Part shown: piece by piece, positions 4,948 to 12,134 of the stretch
How the letters are laid out: each line of letters opens with the position of its first letter
Position numbering within the stretch: the stretch's first letter is position 1
Source: F23-B02 sp963633225
Lineage (GTDB): Bacteria; Bacillota; Clostridia; Oscillospirales; Oscillospiraceae
Direction: 5' to 3'
NCBI GenBank assembly: GCA_963633225.1
Contig: CAVGXR010000052.1
Span: 1 to 30,706, forward strand
DNA: 30,706 nucleotides
Notes under the pieces: model-generated
Told to the model about the DNA's origin: nothing
The model's database searches: none
What the model saw: the letters and a program-made list of their open reading frames with translations, nothing else
Translations under genes and position numbers: made by a program

Positions 4948-5772
4948 ATGAAGCCGAAATTCAAGCTTGCCGTCGTGCAGATACGCACGGAAACGGATGT
5001 GGAGCAGACGCTCCGCAAAGCCGAACAAATGGTAGCCGAGGCTGCGCAGAATGGCGCGAAGCTCATCGTTCTGCCGGAAATGTGGAACTGCCCGTATTCA
5101 AAAAAATACTTCCATGCCGTTGCAGATAACGACAACGGCAGGAGCAGGGATGCAATGTCGCGCTGGGCGGCGGATAACGGCATCATCCTCGCCGGAGGCT
5201 CGGTGCCGGAAAAATGCGGCGCTAAGCTGTACAACACCTGCTATGTTTTTGATGAAACAGGCAGGCAGATAGCGCGTCACCGCAAGATACATCTGTTTGA
5301 CGTCGATATAAAGGGCGGAGTGCGCTTCAAGGAATCGAATAACTTTGCCCCGGGTGAGGATATCACTGTGTTTGACACGAGCCTTGGCAGAATGGGCGTT
5401 GAGATATGCTTTGATATACGCTTTCCCGAGCTGTGCCGTGCGATGGCAAAGAGGGGAGCGGAGATAATACTGTGTCCGGCGCAGTTTAATATGACCACCG
5501 GCCCGAGGCACTGGGAACTGAGCGTCCGCGCCCGCGCAATGGATAACGAGCTGTTCTTCGTCGGAGCGTCGGCGGCTCGGTACGAGGGCTTTGATTATGA
5601 ATGCTGGGGTCACTCGACCGTTGCAGACCCCTTCGGCATGGTGCTCGCTTCCTGCGACGAAAAGGAGCAGATACTCTATTGCGATATCGACTTAAACGAG
5701 GTAGACTCCGTCCGTGAGCAGCTCCCGACCTTCCTGCATCTCAGAGAAGATGTGTATAATGTAGCTAAATAA
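4948..5772 (+). CDS. Carbon-nitrogen hydrolase, omega-amidase-like (Nit2/MtnU type)
   Basis: A 274-residue nitrilase-superfamily enzyme. The catalytic triad is visible: Glu44 in LPEMWNCPY, Lys113 in HRKIHLFD and Cys154 in EICFDIRFPEL. The CPYS and HLFDVDI sequences and the MTTGPRHW segment are typical of the Nit2/omega-amidase branch, which hydrolyses alpha-ketoglutaramate and alpha-ketosuccinamate. ATG 4948 follows GAGGT at 4936-4940; the in-frame upstream TTG has no SD. In Bacillus the comparable MtnU lies in the methionine-salvage regulon and removes the amide product formed when glutamine transaminates 2-keto-4-methylthiobutyrate. Placement behind an S-box fits that role. The exact substrate is inferred. 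Confidence 0.88.
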   Translation: MKPKFKLAVVQIRTETDVEQTLRKAEQMVAEAAQNGAKLIVLPEMWNCPYSKKYFHAVADNDNGRSRDAMSRWAADNGIILAGGSVPEKCGAKLYNTCYVFDETGRQIARHRKIHLFDVDIKGGVRFKESNNFAPGEDITVFDTSLGRMGVEICFDIRFPELCRAMAKRGAEIILCPAQFNMTTGPRHWELSVRARAMDNELFFVGASAARYEGFDYECWGHSTVADPFGMVLASCDEKEQILYCDIDLNEVDSVREQLPTFLHLREDVYNVAK

Positions 5773-5776
5773 GCAG

Positions 5777-5805
5777 AAAACCCGAGGCAAAACGTCTCGG
5801 GTTTT
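5777..5805 (+). terminator. Terminator of the metK operon
   Basis: AAAACCCGAG and CTCGGGTTTT pair around GCAAAACGT, directly after the amidase stop, with a short T-run. It separates this operon from the pyr promoter. Confidence 0.8.
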
Positions 5806-5834
5806 GTTACATTGGCCAAAATGCAAAAAAACTG

Positions 5835-5863
5835 TTGCAAAATTGTGAATGAGCGGCTATAAT
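5835..5863 (+). promoter_or_regulatory. Promoter of pyrR-pyrP
   Basis: TTGCAA (5835-5840), 17-bp spacer, TATAAT (5858-5863). The transcript would carry a leader of about 130 nt before the pyrR start at 6004, long enough for attenuation. Confidence 0.75.
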
Positions 5864-5879
5864 CGCATAGAAAAGATTT

Positions 5880-6000
5880 TTAAGACGGTTCCGTGAAGCC
5901 GGCAAAATCGCAGATATTGTGTTTCTCTCAAGCTTGAGAGGCATGTTCTTGTGCGTCTTGTCGGTTTTCGGCAGGGCGATTTTCTTTTGTTCGGGGTGAT
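5880..6000 (+). promoter_or_regulatory. pyr leader: probable PyrR attenuator
   Basis: The leader contains a hairpin with a TTCCGTGAAGCC loop (5889-5900), close to but not identical with the PyrR-binding consensus UCC-N-G-N-GAGG. A palindrome CTCTCAAGCTTGAGAG follows (5925-5940). A late stem AAAATCGC (5903-5911 region) can pair with GCGATTTT (5977-5984) before a T-rich run. This gives the parts of a Bacillus-type PyrR-binding loop and terminator ahead of pyrR itself. The folds are proposed by eye and the variant loop lowers confidence. Confidence 0.5.
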
Positions 6001-6003
6001 AAA

Positions 6004-6543
6004 GTGAAACTCAAGGCAAGACTTATGGATGAGGCGGCAATGAGCCGCGCACTTATGAGAATATCCCACGAGATAACCGAGAAGAACAAGGGCGTTGACG
6101 ATGTCGTTCTTGTCGGCATACGCAGAAGAGGAGTGCCCATATCCGAGCGCATCCGCGACAATATAAAAAAGATCGAGGATGCGGACGTGCCCTGCGGCAG
6201 CGTGGATATCCGTTTTTACCGCGATGATCTCAGCCGCGAAAGCGAGCAGCCGGTTCTGCTCAAAGCCGACATCGGAACGGACGTGAACGATAAAAACGTC
6301 GTTCTGGTTGACGATGTGCTGTACACTGGCCGCACGGCGCGAGCCGCTATCGAGGCCGTGTTCACAGCAGGCCGCCCGCGCAGCATACAGTTTGCAGTGC
6401 TCGTAGACCGCGGCCACCGCGAGCTTCCCATAAGAGCCGACTATGTCGGCAAAAACGTCCCCACCTCGCGCTCAGAGCTTATAGAGGTGCGCCTGCCTGA
6501 GTTTGACGGCGACACGGGCGTGTATCTTATGGAGATCGAATAA
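6004..6543 (+). CDS. pyrR: Bifunctional pyr operon regulator / uracil phosphoribosyltransferase
   Basis: A 179-residue protein of normal family length. The PRPP-binding loop VLVDDVLYTGRT (residues about 100-111) is intact. The N-terminal RISHEI, GIRRRGVPI and the FYRDD motif are typical of PyrR. PyrR binds pyr mRNA when UMP is high and promotes termination; it also has weak uracil phosphoribosyltransferase activity. The GTG start at 6004 follows GGGGTGA (5993-5999). It precedes a uracil permease, as at the start of the classic pyr operon, and sits behind a leader that may hold its own binding site, so autoregulation is likely. No other pyr biosynthetic genes follow. Confidence 0.95.
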   Translation: MKLKARLMDEAAMSRALMRISHEITEKNKGVDDVVLVGIRRRGVPISERIRDNIKKIEDADVPCGSVDIRFYRDDLSRESEQPVLLKADIGTDVNDKNVVLVDDVLYTGRTARAAIEAVFTAGRPRSIQFAVLVDRGHRELPIRADYVGKNVPTSRSELIEVRLPEFDGDTGVYLMEIE

Positions 6544-6600
6544 GCTTGTCAGCAAATACCCTTTATATATTTTATTACACAAAGAGAGGTACAATCACTA

Positions 6601-7962
6601 ATGAAAGAAAAGACCGTGATTAATGGACCCGTGTATGACGCACGCACCCTTGGCAAATCGAGAATGCTCATTCTCGGACTTCAGCACATGTTCGCAATGT
6701 TCGGTGCGACCGTTCTTGTCCCCATCCTTACGGGCATAGACATCGCAACGACTCTGCTCTTTGCAGGCCTCGGTACTCTGCTGTTCCACCTGCTGACCAA
6801 GCGCAAGGTACCCGCCTTCCTCGGCTCGTCCTTCGCCTTCATCGGCGGCTACAATGCCATCACCGGCTTTGACTCCTCGGCCGGAGTTCCTGTCAACAGC
6901 GACCTGCTCGTTTATGCCTGCTTCGGCGTTGCCTGCGCAGGACTTATGTACGCAGTCCTCGCGGCTCTGTTCAAGGCCTACGGCGTAAAGAAGGTCATGC
7001 AGTTCTTCCCCCCGATAGTCACCGGCCCCATCATCATCTGCATCGGCCTGATCCTCTCCTCCTCGGCTATCACCAACTGCAACTCCAACTGGCTCATCGC
7101 GGCGGCAGCCATTATCATAGTCATCTACTTCAACATCTGGGGCAAGGGCATGGCAAAGATCATCCCCATCCTCCTCGGCGTTCTCGGCTCCTACCTGCTG
7201 GCAGTCATCGTTGACCCCGCCTCCCGCGCAGCGGTCGTTGAGAAGGTCGCAGCGGCAAAGTGGGTCGGCCTGCCCATCGTATGGGAAAACAGTGTATTCC
7301 ACCTGTTCAAGATGGACGTTGACACCGGTATGCTCCTGAGCGCCCTGTTCACCATCGTTCCTCTGTCTCTGGCAACCATGGTCGAGCACATCGGCGATAT
7401 CTGCGCAATCTCCTCCACCGTCGGCAAGAACTACGTCGTTGACCCCGGCCTGAACCGCACCCTTCTGGGCGACGGCCTCGCAACGAGCCTCGCAGCCCTC
7501 TTCGGCGCACCTGCAAACACCACCTACGGCGAGAACACCGGCGTGCTTGCACTCAGCAAGGTATACGACCCCCGCGTTATCCGCATCGCAGCCTGCTTTG
7601 CGATAATCTTCTCCTTCTGCCCGAAGTTCGCGGCTCTCATCACCGCAATGCCCACCGCGACCATCGGCGGCATCTCCCTGATCCTCTACGGCATGATCTC
7701 CGCAGTCGGTGTCCGCAACGTCGTTGAGAACAAGGTCGATTTTACCAACAGCCGCAACGTCATCGTAGCAGCTCTCATCCTCGTTCTCGCTATCGGCATC
7801 AACTACTCCGTCGGCAGCATCCAGATCGGCATCGTGTCTCTGTCCGGCCTCGCAGTAGCCTCCATCGTCGGCATCGTCGTAAACGCTGTCCTCCCCGGCA
7901 AGGACTACGAGTTCGGCGTTGACGAGCAGGGCGATACCTCCGTTAACTTCATCGTTCGCTGA
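6601..7962 (+). CDS. pyrP: Uracil permease (NCS2 family)
   Basis: A 453-residue polytopic membrane protein of the nucleobase-ascorbate (NCS2) family, normal length. Hallmarks are LQHMFAMFGATVLVP near residue 26 (the QH motif of TM1), Glu262 in MVEHIGD, and Glu311 in TTYGENTG, matching the substrate-binding glutamates of UraA. It probably imports uracil by proton symport. Start ATG 6601 lies behind AGAGAGGT. It is 57 bp behind pyrR and has no promoter of its own that I can see, so it should share the PyrR-controlled transcript. The strongly biased GC-rich codons suggest high expression. Specificity for uracil over xanthine is supported by the neighbour and by the UraA-like motifs. Confidence 0.93.
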   Translation: MKEKTVINGPVYDARTLGKSRMLILGLQHMFAMFGATVLVPILTGIDIATTLLFAGLGTLLFHLLTKRKVPAFLGSSFAFIGGYNAITGFDSSAGVPVNSDLLVYACFGVACAGLMYAVLAALFKAYGVKKVMQFFPPIVTGPIIICIGLILSSSAITNCNSNWLIAAAAIIIVIYFNIWGKGMAKIIPILLGVLGSYLLAVIVDPASRAAVVEKVAAAKWVGLPIVWENSVFHLFKMDVDTGMLLSALFTIVPLSLATMVEHIGDICAISSTVGKNYVVDPGLNRTLLGDGLATSLAALFGAPANTTYGENTGVLALSKVYDPRVIRIAACFAIIFSFCPKFAALITAMPTATIGGISLILYGMISAVGVRNVVENKVDFTNSRNVIVAALILVLAIGINYSVGSIQIGIVSLSGLAVASIVGIVVNAVLPGKDYEFGVDEQGDTSVNFIVR

Positions 7963-7983
7963 TAAAATAAAGCCAAAAACGTA

Positions 7984-8013
7984 AAGCAGCCCGGACAAGG
8001 GCTGCTTTTTATA
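7984..8013 (+). terminator. Terminator after pyrP
   Basis: AGCAGCCC and GGGCTGCT pair around GGACAA, then TTTTATATT follows. It is the end of the pyrR-pyrP transcript, convergent with the tRNA-Gln terminator that follows. Confidence 0.85.
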
Positions 8014-8035
8014 TTCCTAATGTATATGTGTTAAA

Positions 8036-8064
8036 TAAAAAATGCTCACCGAAAGGTGAGCATT
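8036..8064 (-). terminator. Terminator of tRNA-Gln
   Basis: A perfect 8-bp stem TGCTCACC/GGTGAGCA with a GAAA-type tetraloop. On the minus strand it is followed by TTTTTTATTT. It lies immediately downstream of the encoded CCA of tRNA-Gln. Confidence 0.9.
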
Positions 8065-8065
8065 T

Positions 8066-8139
8066 TGGCAGCGGATGAAGGATTCGAACCCTCACAAACG
8101 GAGTCAGAGTCCGGTGTGCTACCATTACACAAATCCGCT
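8066..8139 (-). tRNA. tRNA-Gln (anticodon CTG)
   Basis: A 74-nt cloverleaf on the minus strand. Acceptor AGCGGAT pairs with ATCCGCT (plus 8070-8076), with discriminator G and an encoded CCA (plus 8066-8068). The D arm contains TGTAATGGTAGCACA. The anticodon stem-loop CGGACTCTGACTCCG places CTG at positions 34-36. The T arm is GAGGG-TTCGAAT-CCTTC. It has its own promoter and terminator. Confidence 0.95.
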
Positions 8140-8152
8140 AAGCGCAAAAGCT

Positions 8153-8180
8153 ATTATACAGTAAAATCGGAATTTGTCAA
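8153..8180 (-). promoter_or_regulatory. Promoter of tRNA-Gln
   Basis: On the minus strand TTGACA (8180-8175), 16-bp spacer, TATAAT (8158-8153). Both hexamers are consensus. The expected start is about 10 nt before the tRNA 5' end. Confidence 0.9.
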
Positions 8181-8212
8181 TACCTATTTCAAAATTTTTA
8201 GAAGAACCGCTG

Positions 8213-8626
8213 CTATGGCTTGCATCTGCCGCAGGGCGTGTATCCTGCGGCCTCGGCCTCCTCGCGTGTGGAAAACCACAGGCGGTTATCCTCGGATATC
8301 CTTGAAGCGGATGAGCAGGAGGGGAGGTGGAACTTGTCCGATGCGCTGCTTGCCGTATAAGCGCCCTGAGCCTGCGCAGGAGCGGCGGTTTCCATAGGCG
8401 CAGATGTTTCCTCGGCAGGGCTGACGGTGACGTGCACGGCGCTCACGGCGGCCTCGTGCGAGGGAGGAGCGGACATGGCAAAGCCTGCTGCCGAAAATGC
8501 GGCGATGCAGCAGCATACGGCAGCCCGCAGTATATGCTCCTTCCTTCGGCCTGCTGCGCCGAGCACGGAAAACACTGCCGCTGCGATAAGGGCGGCTATG
8601 AAAATTGCGGCGAATAATATCTTCAT
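8213..8626 (-). CDS. Small membrane protein with Ada-like Zn-binding C-terminal domain
   Basis: 137 residues from ATG 8626. Two hydrophobic N-terminal segments (about 1-22 and 35-55) are followed by a Pro/Ala/Thr/Ser-rich linker. The C-terminal 45 residues have the pattern FHLPSC...WFSTREEAEAAGYTPCGRCKP. This is the metal-binding fold seen at the N-terminus of Ada methyltransferase and as a tail on ComEC-type and nuclease proteins (HxxxC plus CxxC ligands). The domain probably faces outside the membrane; its function is unknown. No SD precedes the ATG, and the promoter's -10 ends seven bases upstream of it, so the mRNA may be leaderless. A start at the upstream TTG (8647) would lie inside the promoter. 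The gene is monocistronic and lies between tRNA-Gln and hypB. Confidence 0.75.
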   Translation of the reverse strand: MKILFAAIFIAALIAAAVFSVLGAAGRRKEHILRAAVCCCIAAFSAAGFAMSAPPSHEAAVSAVHVTVSPAEETSAPMETAAPAQAQGAYTASSASDKFHLPSCSSASRISEDNRLWFSTREEAEAAGYTPCGRCKP

Positions 8627-8632
8627 ACGAAC

Positions 8633-8661
8633 ATAATATATCTGCAAGCAAAATATGTCAA
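8633..8661 (-). promoter_or_regulatory. Promoter placing +1 at the start codon
   Basis: On the minus strand TTGACA (8661-8656), 17-bp spacer, TATTAT (8638-8633). The predicted +1, six to eight bases after the -10, falls on or next to the ATG at 8626. Confidence 0.65.
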
Positions 8662-8671
8662 TATATGAAAT

Positions 8672-8700
8672 GTAAAAAGGCTTTCGCTCGGAAAACCTTT
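8672..8700 (-). terminator. Terminator after hypB
   Basis: AAAGGTTTTC and GAAAGCCTTT pair around CGAGC, followed by TTAC on the minus strand, just past the hypB stop. Confidence 0.7.
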
Positions 8701-8710
8701 GATGTTTATT

Positions 8711-9379
8711 TTATTTGTTCCACTCGGCGATCTGAGTGCGCAGCCAGTCTGCCCACCTGCCGATGCCCTCGCCGGTCCGTGCGGATATGGGGATGATGGT
8801 GATGTTGGGATTGAGCTTTTTGACGTACTCCTCGCATTTTTTAAGATCAAAGTCGAAGTATGGCATAACGTCGATCTTGTTGACGAGCAGAACGTCGCAT
8901 ATCGAGAACATAAGGGGGTATTTCAGGGGCTTATCGTGACCCTCGGGAACGGAGAGGATCATTGCGTTTTTAACTGCGCCTGTGTCAAACTCCGCAGGGC
9001 AGACAAGATTGCCGACGTTTTCGAGGATGGCAAAGTCGATATTCTCTGTACCAAGCCCCTCAAGCCCCTGCTTTGTCATGCCCGCGTCGAGGTGGCACAT
9101 GCCGCCTGTGTGCAGCTGAATGACCTTTGCGCCTGTCTCGGCAATTGTGTGCGCGTCAACGTCCGAGTCGATATCAGCTTCCATAACGCCTATGCGCAGC
9201 TCGTCCTTGAGCGCAGCGATGGTTGCCTTCAGGGTCGTCGTCTTGCCCGAGCCGGGGGATGACATGAGGTTGAGAAGGAATGTTTTCTCCTTCTTGAGCT
9301 CCTGCCTGAGCAGCTCGGCCTCGCGGTCGTTATTTTCGAATACGCTTTTTTTGATCTCCAGTACTCTGAAACCTTCCAT
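8711..9379 (-). CDS. hypB: Hydrogenase/urease nickel-insertion GTPase HypB
   Basis: A 222-residue SIMIBI-class GTPase that delivers nickel to [NiFe]-hydrogenase (or urease) in the cytosol. Walker A SSPGSGKTT is at residues 40-48. The nickel/zinc ligands of the G domain are present: Cys95-His96 in GGMCHLD and Cys127 in GNLVCPAEF. LLVNKID gives the guanine-specificity motif. The N-terminal CxxCGC and the His-rich stretch of some HypB proteins are absent, as in shorter Firmicutes forms. ATG 9379 follows GAGGTG. It lies 22 bp downstream of a solute-binding-protein gene and shares its promoter. No hypA, hypC-F or hydrogenase genes are visible in the window, so its target is unknown. Confidence 0.92.
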   Translation of the reverse strand: MEGFRVLEIKKSVFENNDREAELLRQELKKEKTFLLNLMSSPGSGKTTTLKATIAALKDELRIGVMEADIDSDVDAHTIAETGAKVIQLHTGGMCHLDAGMTKQGLEGLGTENIDFAILENVGNLVCPAEFDTGAVKNAMILSVPEGHDKPLKYPLMFSICDVLLVNKIDVMPYFDFDLKKCEEYVKKLNPNITIIPISARTGEGIGRWADWLRTQIAEWNK

Positions 9380-9401
9380 GATCCTTACACCTCTGTATTT
9401 G

Positions 9402-10598
9402 TTAGTTTAGTGAATTCATTATCGTACTCAGGACGTTTTCGAAGTTCCTGCTGTTCACCGAGTATTCGGCGCTTGCGGCAGCCGTTGTATCGTCGCCGTT
9501 TTTGCGCATCGTCTCCACTGCGTCCATGAGCTTTTCATACAGCGCAAACTCAGACGAGGAGCTTTCCCTGCCAATGGCGGCAAGATAGCCCGAGTCGCCG
9601 ACAAAGCTGCTGTTATTCTTCTGTGTCGTGAACCAGCGCAGGAACTCCGCTGCCGAGCGCTCTCGCGTACTGTCCGACGCGAGAATGGTCATGCCGGTGA
9701 CCTTCTGCGTATACGCGGGCTTGCCGTCCTTCATATACGGGAAGCTCACGAACTCGAACTCGTCGCCGCTGAGCTTGTCTGCGTATTTCATCAGATCCGC
9801 CGACGATATGATCGCCGCCGCGATATCTCCGTCGGCAAGCATTTTCGCCGCCTGTCCGCCGGAAGATATAAAGCCGCGGTCATATGCCGTTTCGGCAAGC
9901 AGCTTGTAGATATACTTGCAGTTGTCGCTGTCGGTATCGTGAGGGCTCACTCCGTCAAACTCCTCGCCGAGCTGCGCGACCGCGTCGCGGAAAAACAGCG
10001 AGTAGTCGGATATCGTGAAAAAGCTCTTTGAGCTGCGGTCATAGTATTCGCCGGCGACCGAGCAAAGCTTTTCAAAGTTCGATATCGCCTCCGAGTCGGC
10101 AAAAAGTGAGGTATTTACGATGAAAACGTTCGTTTCCGCGGCTATGGGCACGCAGGCAAGGCCCTTTGAGCTTTTTGCGGCAGCCGTCATGCTCTTATCG
10201 TAGCTCGAGGTCTCCCAGCTGCCGAAGTACCTGTCCATATCGGCAAGCTCGTCCTCAGAGTCGAGATATGCCGCAAAGTCTGTATCACAGGCTATGATAT
10301 CCGGCTTTTCGCCGCCGGAGGCGAGCGCGTCGCAAAGCTCATCATAAAGCTGAGCCTGAGTGTCGAAGGCCTTGACGCTTATCGTGATGCCGCAGCCGGC
10401 ACCGTCTGATTCATTGTACTCGCCGCACATGGCGTAAAAGCCCAACCACATTGCATCGTCGTTAACGTACCAGACGCTAAGGGTCTGAGGCTCATCCGGC
10501 TTGAACGGCGCGTAGTGGGCAAAGTATATGTATATTACGCCGCCGAGCAGCAGCACTGCTGCCGCGGCAAGAGCGAGCTTATACTTGATCTTTGACAT
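9402..10598 (-). CDS. Membrane-anchored extracellular solute-binding protein (family 1-like)
   Basis: 398 residues. Residues 8-27 form one hydrophobic anchor (LALAAAAVLLLGGVIYIYFA). No Cys follows, so this is not a lipoprotein in the usual way; it is an uncleaved anchor or a signal peptide. The remainder has the layout of family 1 (sugar-type) binding proteins: early LSVWYVNDD, KPDIIACDTDFAAYL, ETNVFIVNTSLF, a hinge near residues 270-285 and C-terminal TRERSAAEFLRWFT. No ABC permease or ATPase gene is nearby. The ATG at 10598 has a modest AAGGAA site. It is the first gene of a two-gene transcript with hypB. A metal or metal-chelate ligand is possible from that pairing but not shown by the sequence. 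Confidence 0.78.
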   Translation of the reverse strand: MSKIKYKLALAAAAVLLLGGVIYIYFAHYAPFKPDEPQTLSVWYVNDDAMWLGFYAMCGEYNESDGAGCGITISVKAFDTQAQLYDELCDALASGGEKPDIIACDTDFAAYLDSEDELADMDRYFGSWETSSYDKSMTAAAKSSKGLACVPIAAETNVFIVNTSLFADSEAISNFEKLCSVAGEYYDRSSKSFFTISDYSLFFRDAVAQLGEEFDGVSPHDTDSDNCKYIYKLLAETAYDRGFISSGGQAAKMLADGDIAAAIISSADLMKYADKLSGDEFEFVSFPYMKDGKPAYTQKVTGMTILASDSTRERSAAEFLRWFTTQKNNSSFVGDSGYLAAIGRESSSSEFALYEKLMDAVETMRKNGDDTTAAASAEYSVNSRNFENVLSTIMNSLN

Positions 10599-10637
10599 TT
10601 TTGGTTCCTTTTTATTAAAAATAAGATTTACAATGCT

Positions 10638-10666
10638 TTTATATCATATTTTTTTGTCGTTTTCAA
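10638..10666 (-). promoter_or_regulatory. Promoter of the binding-protein/hypB operon
   Basis: On the minus strand TTGAAA (10666-10661), 17-bp spacer, TATAAA (10643-10638), about 35 bp before the start codon. The surroundings are AT-rich. Confidence 0.65.
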
Positions 10667-10704
10667 CTTAATTGTGTCAGCGGTCGAATTAATACAAATT
10701 GATA

Positions 10705-10998
10705 CAAAACGGCAGGAGCAAACGCTCCTGCCGTTTTGCGAGACTGTCAAAGAACTATGCTACAGAGAAAAAAGTATCCGCGCAGCGGGGGAGCTCGAGG
10801 GGGCAAGACCCGCCTCGAGTTAGATTATAGCCATCAAAAACGCCTGAGCTATCAGGCGTTTTGACGAGCGGAGCGAGATTTTTCGTGAAGCACAAGCTTC
10901 ACAAAAAATGTGGCGTGTTTTGTCAGCGTGAAAAAAAGTCGCAGACTTTTTTGACACGCTGACAAAACGGCAGGAGCAAACGCTCCTGCCGTTTTGCG
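10705..10998. repeat. Array of six palindromes bounded by a 36-bp direct repeat
   Basis: No gene lies in this stretch. The same perfect palindrome, CAAAACGGCAGGAGC with its complement around AAAC, opens (10705-10738) and closes (10963-10996) it. Between them are CTCGAGG...CCTCGAG (10793-10820), AAAACGCCTGA/TCAGGCGTTTT (10836-10862), a GTGAAGC/GCTTCAC hairpin with ATTTTT/AAAAAT flanks (10878-10909), and a long hairpin from GTCAGCGTG to CACGCTGAC (10922-10963). The rightmost copy probably terminates the anti-sigma gene. The rest looks like a nested REP/MITE-like array. Confidence 0.8.
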
Positions 10999-11012
10999 TA
11001 TCATATGTGGGC

Positions 11013-12134
11013 TTAAGCTGCCGGTATCAGAGACGCGGCAATGTGCGAGATGACTCTTCCGAGCTCGCTCTGGCTGAGCCAATCCGTGATCGTGCTTTCA
11101 CCAAGGCCGATGAGTGCGCCGTGGTTTCCTATATTTTTCGTCAGGCTCTCGGCAAAAACCGCCCAAAGCTTCTGACCGTCCTCGGTGCTGCTCTCGGCAA
11201 TGCTGAACTCGTAGCCGATGCGCTTTGCAACATCGCTGGGACTGTAATATTCGCTGAGCTTATCGTAGAAATCGCTGATGGCGCTCGTGAAGCTGACAAG
11301 CTCATCGCAGCTGAGCTCGCCGAGATTGAGCTTTTCCTCGTATTCCTCGGGAACTACGCCGGCAACGGCGCCGAGCCGCTCAACGCCCTCGGGCAGACCG
11401 GCATACTCGAACAGCTGGTTAAGAAGCTGGATGCTGCTCTCGGCCAGCTTGTCAAAGCTGTAGTCGCCGTGCTCGGAAATGAACTTGTTTATGATATCGA
11501 CGCGACCCTCGGATATGCTGTATTTCTCGGCTGCCGCGGCTGCCGCATCATCGGGGCTTATTATCTGGCTGAGTATCGAGAAGCCGTAGTTTACGGCCTG
11601 ATCTATCTGCTCGACCGCCTCGACCGCAGCCGAGCGTATCTGCTGCGCCGTCTCGTCGTCGGACGCGCAGACGCTTATGAGGATCGAGTTTTTGAGGTTC
11701 GTGATATATTCCTTTTCCTGAAGTGAGGTGACTATCTGCGAAACGGCGGTCTTATAGTCCTCGCCCTTGAGCTCAAGCCCCTCGAGCACGGGCTTCGATT
11801 CCTTGTTGAGCCCCTCCACGTTCACAACGACATCTCGGTCGTTTACCTCTATGAGTATGCTCGGATTAACGTCGATCATGACAATGCTGTTGTGCGCAAG
11901 CTGAACGCTTTGTACGCCGGACGGCAGCGTCATCTCATCATTATCCACCTTAGCGCCGTCGAGCGCCATTATACCTGCTCCGAGGAGAACCACGGCAAGA
12001 CTTGCCGCGATGGACGCGGCGATGCTGCGTGAGCCTGCACGCCTTCGCGCCGTCCTCACGCTTTCGGTCATTATCTCTTCAATGTATTCATCTTTTACAG
12101 CTCCAAGCTGTCTGAGTAGGTCGTCGCTCTTCAA
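11013..12134 (-). CDS. RsgI-like membrane anti-sigma factor
   Basis: 373 residues: a short cytoplasmic N-terminal part (1-36), one transmembrane segment (about 38-58, SIAASLAVVLLGAGIMAL) and a large extracellular domain. The block SIVMIDVNPSILIEVNDRDVVVNVEGLNKESK is the signature of the RsgI-type extracytoplasmic domain. In RsgI proteins the cytosolic part holds an ECF sigma factor and the outer part senses extracellular ligand or processing. Its ATG overlaps the sigma gene stop by four bases (12131-12134), as expected for a co-regulated pair. The C-terminal 200 residues (helical, many Glu/Ser) match no domain I recognise. Export of this domain rather than a cellulose-binding module makes the sensed signal unclear. 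Confidence 0.82.
   Translation of the reverse strand: MKSDDLLRQLGAVKDEYIEEIMTESVRTARRRAGSRSIAASIAASLAVVLLGAGIMALDGAKVDNDEMTLPSGVQSVQLAHNSIVMIDVNPSILIEVNDRDVVVNVEGLNKESKPVLEGLELKGEDYKTAVSQIVTSLQEKEYITNLKNSILISVCASDDETAQQIRSAAVEAVEQIDQAVNYGFSILSQIISPDDAAAAAAEKYSISEGRVDIINKFISEHGDYSFDKLAESSIQLLNQLFEYAGLPEGVERLGAVAGVVPEEYEEKLNLGELSCDELVSFTSAISDFYDKLSEYYSPSDVAKRIGYEFSIAESSTEDGQKLWAVFAESLTKNIGNHGALIGLGESTITDWLSQSELGRVISHIAASLIPAA

Noticed and set aside
6598..7998. 466-codon frame antisense to pyrP
   Set aside because: Composition is Asp/Gly/Glu-rich as expected for the complement of a membrane protein gene with biased codons; no SD.
8056..8397. Plus-strand frame starting MSILAADEGFEPS
   Set aside because: It reads through the terminator and the antisense of tRNA-Gln; no gene features.
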